This document shows, piece after piece, positions 59,738-64,000 of a DNA stretch of 64,000 nucleotides (positions are counted from its first letter, which is position 1; each line of letters opens with the position of its first letter). The DNA is from Prosthecobacter vanneervenii. GTDB taxonomy: Bacteria > Verrucomicrobiota > Verrucomicrobiia > Verrucomicrobiales > Verrucomicrobiaceae. A program made the position numbers and the translations under genes. The stretch lies in the NCBI RefSeq assembly GCF_014203095.1, contig NZ_JACHIG010000005.1, positions 62,001-126,000 of the forward strand, given 5' to 3'. The notes beneath the pieces were generated by a model. That model saw only the letters and a program-made list of their open reading frames with translations. It did no database searches and was not told the DNA's origin.

Positions 59738-60103
59738 CTAGCTTGAGAGGTCAACCTGAAGCCCCTTGAATCGTTCGTCAAACCCGTCCTCGCGAGGGAA
59801 CACGCCGTTCAGATCAGGCCATAGGCACTGCAAGGCGGGATACCCGTCTGGATGCGGCCGGTAGACCCAGTTTGCGCAGCCTAGATAATCGTAAAAATGT
59901 CTGTTTTGAATCGGGCAAAAAATCACATCTCTATCATCAACAAAATCGGGGTATCGTTGTTCAGGCACAAGCAGACCACCTGCCATCAAATATTCGCCAA
60001 TGGCATTTAGCACTCGTCCAGGTGGGGCAACGTCGCCCCCGATGATCAGGATTCGTGCCGGATAAGCGGCTGGGGCATGAGGTGGGGTGAGTGAGCTTTG
60101 CAC
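59738..60103 (-). CDS. N-terminally truncated DUF4262-like protein
   Basis: A 121-residue product from a GTG start. The body matches the C-terminal two thirds of DUF4262 proteins (YPALQCLWPDLNGVFPRED, with DERFKGLQVDL at the end), a family often found near toxin-immunity clusters. The usual first ~40 residues (the GxxxxGLT strand region) are absent. The N-terminal part (TPPHAPAAYPARI) is read from the antisense strand of a duplicated piece of hldD, so the gene is a fusion or decayed fragment. It may still be translated. Family assignment is from recall of the motif. Confidence 0.6.
   Translation of the reverse strand: MQSSLTPPHAPAAYPARILIIGGDVAPPGRVLNAIGEYLMAGGLLVPEQRYPDFVDDRDVIFCPIQNRHFYDYLGCANWVYRPHPDGYPALQCLWPDLNGVFPREDGFDERFKGLQVDLSS
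60055..60084. repeat. Direct repeat of hldD 3' end, copy 2
   Basis: GTGCCGGATAAGCGGCTGGG then GCATGAGGTG. It lies at the 5' end of the truncated DUF4262-like gene and marks a recombination junction. Confidence 0.85.
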
Positions 60104-60109
60104 GCTCGA

Positions 60110-60343
60110 TCACTCCCCTACTTGCTGAATGGTCACATACCCCTCCAGCCAGCCTATGTGGTCATCCACTTGGTGTTCATCGATCGAGAAGCCTGCAGGC
60201 CGTTCTCTAAATCCCGGCAGGTCGGCTACTTTCTGTTGGGCAGCACGCGCAAAAGCCTCGGTCGAAAAAACACCGATCAGTTTCACATCTTCGTGACCGT
60301 CATCAAACTCGTGCACATGGTGAAGGAGGAAAACAGTGTTCAT
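60110..60343 (-). CDS. Small protein of DUF7336 type
   Basis: A 77-residue protein (MNTVFLLHHVHEFDDGHEDV) with KLIGVFSTEAFARAA and LPGFRERPAGFSIDEHQVD. The HVHE...EDVKLIGV pattern and PGF...F.IDE block fit a small family (DUF7336, by recall) frequent in gene clusters with immunity-like and toxin-related proteins. No signal or membrane segment is present. It lies 21 bp after the 60365 gene and 6 bp before the DUF4262-like gene. Confidence 0.65.
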   Translation of the reverse strand: MNTVFLLHHVHEFDDGHEDVKLIGVFSTEAFARAAQQKVADLPGFRERPAGFSIDEHQVDDHIGWLEGYVTIQQVGE

Positions 60344-60364
60344 TATGGTGTTATTGCAGATAGG

Positions 60365-60967
60365 TCACCAGACTGGTGCTGAATGACCTGAAAGATATCC
60401 GTCGAAAATCCTTCGGTATCGCTCAGCTAAGTACGCTCCATGCGCCTGCCCAAGACGATCAATGTCATGCCAAAATCGCGCCTCCTCAAATCCCTCAAAG
60501 TTCCAGACCGAGAAGAGCGCCAAATTATGAAAGCAGTCTGCCACATCTCGGCACAGCCGCAGGTCTGAAGCCCTGCGCCACCAGCTTACTGGATTCCACC
60601 AAACAGTATCGCAATGACCTGAGCGAAGGTGACACAAGACTGTGTAGAGCAGATGGCGGTAGGCTTCCTGACGTTGCGTCTCAATGCGCGTGGTGTTGCC
60701 TAAGGAGTCGGGATTACCACCTAAAGTCTGTGCTGCCTCATGAAAAAGCTGTCTTATCGCCGGAGTCGCATACCGGGCGGTGTAAACCATCTGATCCGTA
60801 ACCAAGTCGTAGTACTTGCTGCCGATACCACGGTAACGCTTGTTCATCTCGGTCCGGTCGATGGCACCCTCCTTTTCCAACGCCAGCATGGAGCAATTGA
60901 AGCCATCGCTGATGATGCCAACGAGCGTGTTCCGGATCTCTTCGTCGGTGGGCTTATTCATCGTCAT
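60365..60967 (-). CDS. Hypothetical cytoplasmic protein coupled to PrsW-like gene
   Basis: A 200-residue protein, soluble and mostly helical, rich in Trp/His/Cys in the C-terminal half (HCDTVWWNPVSWWRRASDLR, RFWHDIDRLG). The start at 60967 overlaps the stop of the membrane-protease-like gene (ATGA), indicating translational coupling and perhaps a physical partnership. No known family is recognised. Confidence 0.65.
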   Translation of the reverse strand: MTMNKPTDEEIRNTLVGIISDGFNCSMLALEKEGAIDRTEMNKRYRGIGSKYYDLVTDQMVYTARYATPAIRQLFHEAAQTLGGNPDSLGNTTRIETQRQEAYRHLLYTVLCHLRSGHCDTVWWNPVSWWRRASDLRLCRDVADCFHNLALFSVWNFEGFEEARFWHDIDRLGQAHGAYLAERYRRIFDGYLSGHSAPVW

Positions 60968-61815
60968 TTGGTAGAGCTTCTCTCTGTCCACAGCCACTTG
61001 CGGCAATGTGGGCATTTTTCATACCGCTTACTTCCCATGTTAACCGCCATCGGCGAAGGCTCGAAGTCGGTGCCGCACTCCGGGCAGTGGCGGATGCCGT
61101 AGAGGAGGTGCCAGGGGAACTTGCGGCCGGTGGTGTAGCGGGTGAGCAAGGCCAGCGCCCCCACGAAGAGCGCCACCAGCCACAGAACCACGATCACCTC
61201 CCACGCCGAGCGACCCAGGCCGCCCACATTCCACGCCATGAGGCTGATCGGAAAGTTCGCCGCCCAGTGCGCGACCATGGCCCCGCCAAGCCCAAGCCAT
61301 AGCCGACGACGCAGACGGGAGAGGGTGATGGCCACGAAAGCACTGTGAAACACACAGGTCATCAGCCGCTCGTTGATGTAGCCGCCAAACTGATAAAACG
61401 GCAGCTTGGCCAAAGCAGGCTGGGTGGACACGCGCTCGGCGATGAACCACATCTCCCCCAGCGCGAACCCGAGCCCGATGGCGAGGGCGTAGCGGCTGAA
61501 GTTTTCAGGCCGAATGTCGCGAAAGACCGCCGGAATCAGCAGCACCAGCAGCTTCGCAGGCTCCTCCGTCAGCGGCGCATACAGCGTGGCCAGCCACTGA
61601 TACGCCATGGACTTCCGCGTCAGCCATCCGGCAAGCCAGTGATCCAGCGGCAGCCGCACCAAATAAAAAGCCAGTGGCTGCAACGGCAGACAGATCAGCA
61701 CCGCCGCCAGCAGCAGCCAGCCATTGGCAGGCTTGGGCAGCTTATAAATGAGCGCGCCAAAACCTGCGCTGGCGATCAGGCTGGTCAGAATGGCGGCGAT
61801 GTAGATTCCGGGCAT
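60964..61815 (-). CDS. PrsW-like intramembrane protease with C-terminal zinc ribbon
   Basis: A 283-residue polytopic protein with about seven hydrophobic segments. Family motifs for PrsW/CPBP-like glutamic intramembrane proteases are present: LTEEPAKLL (Glu84, Glu85, Lys88), FALGEMWFIAERV (Glu121, Glu127), CVFHSAF (His157) and VAHWAANF (His183). After the last membrane segment is a zinc ribbon with Cys244, Cys247, Cys268 and Cys271. PrsW cleaves anti-sigma factors in other bacteria; no anti-sigma gene is near here. The stop overlaps the next start. Confidence 0.8.
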   Translation of the reverse strand: MPGIYIAAILTSLIASAGFGALIYKLPKPANGWLLLAAVLICLPLQPLAFYLVRLPLDHWLAGWLTRKSMAYQWLATLYAPLTEEPAKLLVLLIPAVFRDIRPENFSRYALAIGLGFALGEMWFIAERVSTQPALAKLPFYQFGGYINERLMTCVFHSAFVAITLSRLRRRLWLGLGGAMVAHWAANFPISLMAWNVGGLGRSAWEVIVVLWLVALFVGALALLTRYTTGRKFPWHLLYGIRHCPECGTDFEPSPMAVNMGSKRYEKCPHCRKWLWTERSSTK

Positions 61816-61836
61816 GGCTGTGGGAAGACAAAGATC

Positions 61837-62181
61837 TCAGCCTTTCACTTGATCATCGGAGCCCCATATTTTGATATTTAGCAAAGTGGCCCACACGGGA
61901 TGATAATGAGCCTCAACGGTCACGCAATGTTTGGTGCCATTGGGTGCCTCACAATCCACATGGTAGTCTTTGATCGTCAAGCTGGCATAGAATGCTGCGC
62001 GGATGGAACCACAGTCACGCCACACACCAGCTCGGCTGATTTTCAAAACCTTGACTGAGTCCACTTCCAAAAGCCGACGAATGGCCGGCCTCACCTGAAT
62101 CGTTCTCCAGCAATGGCGGAGGAACATCAGGGCCATCAGCAGGCCCCAAAGGAAGATCATGGCTAAGTACAATATTTTCAT
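61837..62181 (-). CDS. Hypothetical single-pass membrane protein
   Basis: A 114-residue protein with one N-terminal membrane segment (ILYLAMIFLWGLLMALMFL) and a C-terminal soluble domain of beta type (VDSVKVLKISRAG, KHCVTVEAHYHP). No family is recognised. The start at 62181 is the first ATG after the preceding stop; 13-bp and 21-bp gaps on either side place it within the array. Confidence 0.6.
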   Translation of the reverse strand: MKILYLAMIFLWGLLMALMFLRHCWRTIQVRPAIRRLLEVDSVKVLKISRAGVWRDCGSIRAAFYASLTIKDYHVDCEAPNGTKHCVTVEAHYHPVWATLLNIKIWGSDDQVKG

Positions 62182-62194
62182 TTCATGCCGGAGG

Positions 62195-62545
62195 TCAAGC
62201 GAGCCCTCCCCCGTGAAAGCGGCGGAGCAGCACCTGACAGGCTGCAATGGCATGATCGCGATGAAATGATTCAGCAGCTCTGATTTCTGCGTCTTTGACC
62301 GCCAGAGCCTCTGACGCCCAATGCTGACGGATTTCCCCGATGGGTAGATGGTCGGTTTCGCTATCGATACCGACGAAGCAAAGGAAGTCCGGATCGTGCT
62401 CCAATGAGGACACTCGGCAGCAAAGACCAGCAAGAAGCCTTGAACCTTCAATGATGCCCAGTTCGCCACGCAACATGGCAGATGCCGCCTCAACGACTTG
62501 CTGCTGAGGTGACTGTTCGGTGAAGGCTAATTCAGAGTCTTTCAT
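62195..62545 (-). CDS. Hypothetical protein, first gene of the minus-strand array
   Basis: A 116-residue soluble protein starting MKDSELAFTEQSPQQQ, mostly helical, with a conserved-looking core DFLCFVGIDSETDHLPIGE followed by RQHWASEALAVKD. The FVGIDSETDHLP motif recurs in uncharacterised bacterial proteins. No function can be assigned. It is divergent from the TPR gene at 62617, so promoters for both directions should lie in 62546-62616. Confidence 0.6.
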   Translation of the reverse strand: MKDSELAFTEQSPQQQVVEAASAMLRGELGIIEGSRLLAGLCCRVSSLEHDPDFLCFVGIDSETDHLPIGEIRQHWASEALAVKDAEIRAAESFHRDHAIAACQVLLRRFHGGGLA

Positions 62546-62616
62546 GGCAAGCCAGCAGGTTAAGAATGCAGTTTAATACCATTGACCAAGAACCGTCCGC
62601 CAGCATAAAAAAGCGC

Positions 62617-63627
62617 ATGAAAAACGACGCCAGAACATTGCTATTGGCTGCAGCACTGGCACTTTCGCCCACAGCTGCCACGGCATGCCTTTGGGACAGC
62701 GACACACTGGCCGCAGAAAGCGCCCGGTTCCCCGGCATCTCTCAGCTCATCACCGGAGCTTTCCCTCGTCATTCGCAGGAGTTCTATGAATGGCGGCGAA
62801 AAACTTGCGAGCAACAGCTGGCCAAAAACCCGGCCCTTATTGCCTTGTATGACGATCTCTCCGTAGCGCAGCACAAGCTCGGCGATCACAAGGCAGCCAT
62901 TGCCACAATGCTGGCCAAGGAAAAGCTCAAGCCCGGTGTGTATGAGACCTATTCGAACCTGGGCACCTTTTACATCTACACCGGTGAACTCGAAGAAGCC
63001 ATCAAATGGATCAGCAAGGCGCTGGCCATCAATCCCAACGCGCACTTTGGGAGGGAGAAATATCAAAAGTGGCTGGTCGAATGGCAGATCGACCTTAAAA
63101 AACCCAGGGGAGAAAATGACAGCCAACCCCAACCAAGATTATCACCACACAACACGTTGATGGGCTTTGCTCGGTTCGTGGCCAGCAAAGAATCCGGCAT
63201 GGACACCATGTCTTATGACTCCGACCTCGCGCTTTCTCCTGAGCAGGCGCTGGCCGCCATACGTGGTGTCTCAGGCATGATGCGGTTTGCAGATTTTGAC
63301 AACCCGCTGCTGCAGGAAGCCATGGGAGATTTGCTTCTCGTAGGAGAACTGAAAAGAAATGCAGCGCAGCTAGCCTCGATTTGCTACATGCAGGCAGCTC
63401 AGCAGTCGACTGATGATGAGAAGAAGGCTGCCATGCAGGCCAAATGCAAGATGGCAGGCCGATTTACACCCGACTTCAGCATGGATTTAGTAAAAAGTCA
63501 GCTTCTGTACGGACTCAAGGAGGGCAATTCCTACTTTCAAACGATTCGGGAAGACGAAATGAACTGGATCGCCGCTGGTCTGGACGCCAGCGCCGAATTC
63601 CAAAAGAAGTATCTGGCGGCCCGCTGA
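62617..63627 (+). CDS. Secreted TPR-containing protein
   Basis: A 336-residue protein with a signal peptide (MKNDARTLLLAAALALSPTA, cleaved near ATA-CL). Residues about 78-155 have TPR-like repeats (ALYDDLSVAQHKLGDHKAAI and TYSNLGTFYIYTGELEEAIK). The C-terminal part is helical and unassigned. The start at 62617 is set by the signal peptide; an upstream ATG at 62566 is in frame. It probably acts in the periplasm as a scaffold. Confidence 0.8.
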   Translation: MKNDARTLLLAAALALSPTAATACLWDSDTLAAESARFPGISQLITGAFPRHSQEFYEWRRKTCEQQLAKNPALIALYDDLSVAQHKLGDHKAAIATMLAKEKLKPGVYETYSNLGTFYIYTGELEEAIKWISKALAINPNAHFGREKYQKWLVEWQIDLKKPRGENDSQPQPRLSPHNTLMGFARFVASKESGMDTMSYDSDLALSPEQALAAIRGVSGMMRFADFDNPLLQEAMGDLLLVGELKRNAAQLASICYMQAAQQSTDDEKKAAMQAKCKMAGRFTPDFSMDLVKSQLLYGLKEGNSYFQTIREDEMNWIAAGLDASAEFQKKYLAAR

Positions 63628-63701
63628 GCCAGTTTTTTTGGATTCTGGAGCCCATTCCGCCAGTCGACAGCGAGGGGATTGCATGCTAAACACCCCGCCC
63701 C

Positions 63702-64000
63702 ATGTCTGCCACCACCAACCGTCTTGACGCCCGTTTTGCCCAGCTTCGTGCCCAGAAGAAGAAGGCTTTCGTTGCCTATGTCTGCGCCGGGGACCCCACG
63801 CTGGAGGGTACGATCGACATCGTGCTGGGCCTGGAGCGTGCCGGGGCGGATGTGGTGGAGCTGGGCGTGCCCTTCTCTGACCCTCTGGCAGACGGAGTGG
63901 TAAACCAGATGGCGGCGGACCGCGCGCTGAAGGCCGGTGCCACCACGCCGAAGGTGCTGGAGATGATCCGCCAGCTGCGCACGAAGTCGCAGATCCCGCT
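63702..64000 (+). CDS. trpA: Tryptophan synthase alpha subunit, 3' end outside window
   Basis: Cleaves indole-3-glycerol phosphate to indole for the beta subunit. About 99 residues are visible: FAYV-type strand (KAFVAYVCAGDPTLEGT), GADVVELGVPFSDPLADGV with the catalytic Glu and Asp region, and DRALKAGATTPKVLEMI. The ATG at 63702 starts the family N-terminus. The frame runs off the window. Other trp genes are not visible. Confidence 0.93.
   Translation, partial: MSATTNRLDARFAQLRAQKKKAFVAYVCAGDPTLEGTIDIVLGLERAGADVVELGVPFSDPLADGVVNQMAADRALKAGATTPKVLEMIRQLRTKSQIP

Overview
The window reads as a 64 kb piece of a GC-rich bacterial chromosome, most likely from the Verrucomicrobiota (Prosthecobacter/Verrucomicrobium-like). 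This is inferred from the mix of a ThuA-domain secreted protein, a BatA-type VWA protein, LVIVD-repeat and secretin-like secreted proteins, tandem CNNM/CBS proteins, many intergenic hairpin repeats, and informational genes of ordinary Gram-negative layout. No rRNA gene is present, so the taxonomy is not proven.

Layout. 0-9.5 kb: end of a secretin-like protein, carA, a long KAP-type P-loop NTPase with an Ala/Tyr-rich tract, thyA, a GGQ release-factor-like protein, a zinc alcohol dehydrogenase with an unusual Cys/His insertion, and lspA. 9.5-18.8 kb: a MITE-like repeat, secreted proteins (including an NlpC/P60-like one behind an AT-rich control region), ribF, a ThuA protein, two CNNM/CBS membrane proteins, rdgB, a phosphodiester-glycosidase-like lipoprotein and an esterase. 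18.9-32.3 kb: the core gene-expression cluster on the minus strand, read as tRNA-Thr, tuf, tRNA-Trp, secE, nusG, rplK, rplA, rplJ, rplL, rpoB, rpoC, with a good sigma70 promoter at its head and an intrinsic terminator at its end. 32.5-43 kb: VWA protein, a class II Fic protein bracketed by two direct copies of a twin-hairpin repeat, a tiny lipoprotein, miaA, aroB, BatA-like VWA protein and an LVIVD beta-propeller-like protein. 43-52.5 kb: smc, an acyltransferase, an enolase-superfamily enzyme, a VapBC-type toxin-antitoxin pair, and a molybdenum-carrier-like protein. 52.5-57.4 kb: a minus-strand operon for 2-oxoacid dehydrogenase E1 alpha, E1 beta and E2, then 5-formyl-THF cyclo-ligase and prmC. 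57.6-64 kb: an unknown protein behind three phased 20-bp repeats, hldD, a tightly packed seven-gene minus-strand array of mostly unknown small proteins with a PrsW-like membrane protease, a TPR protein, and the start of trpA.

Most of the window is housekeeping. The accessory material is (i) at least six families of intergenic inverted or direct repeats, (ii) the KAP NTPase, (iii) the Fic locus, (iv) VapBC, and (v) the 59.3-62.5 kb array. The array carries a recombination scar: a 30-bp copy of the 3' end of hldD (28/30 identical) lies inside the 5' end of a truncated DUF4262-like gene. That array is the best candidate here for an undescribed system, though no function can be assigned from sequence alone.
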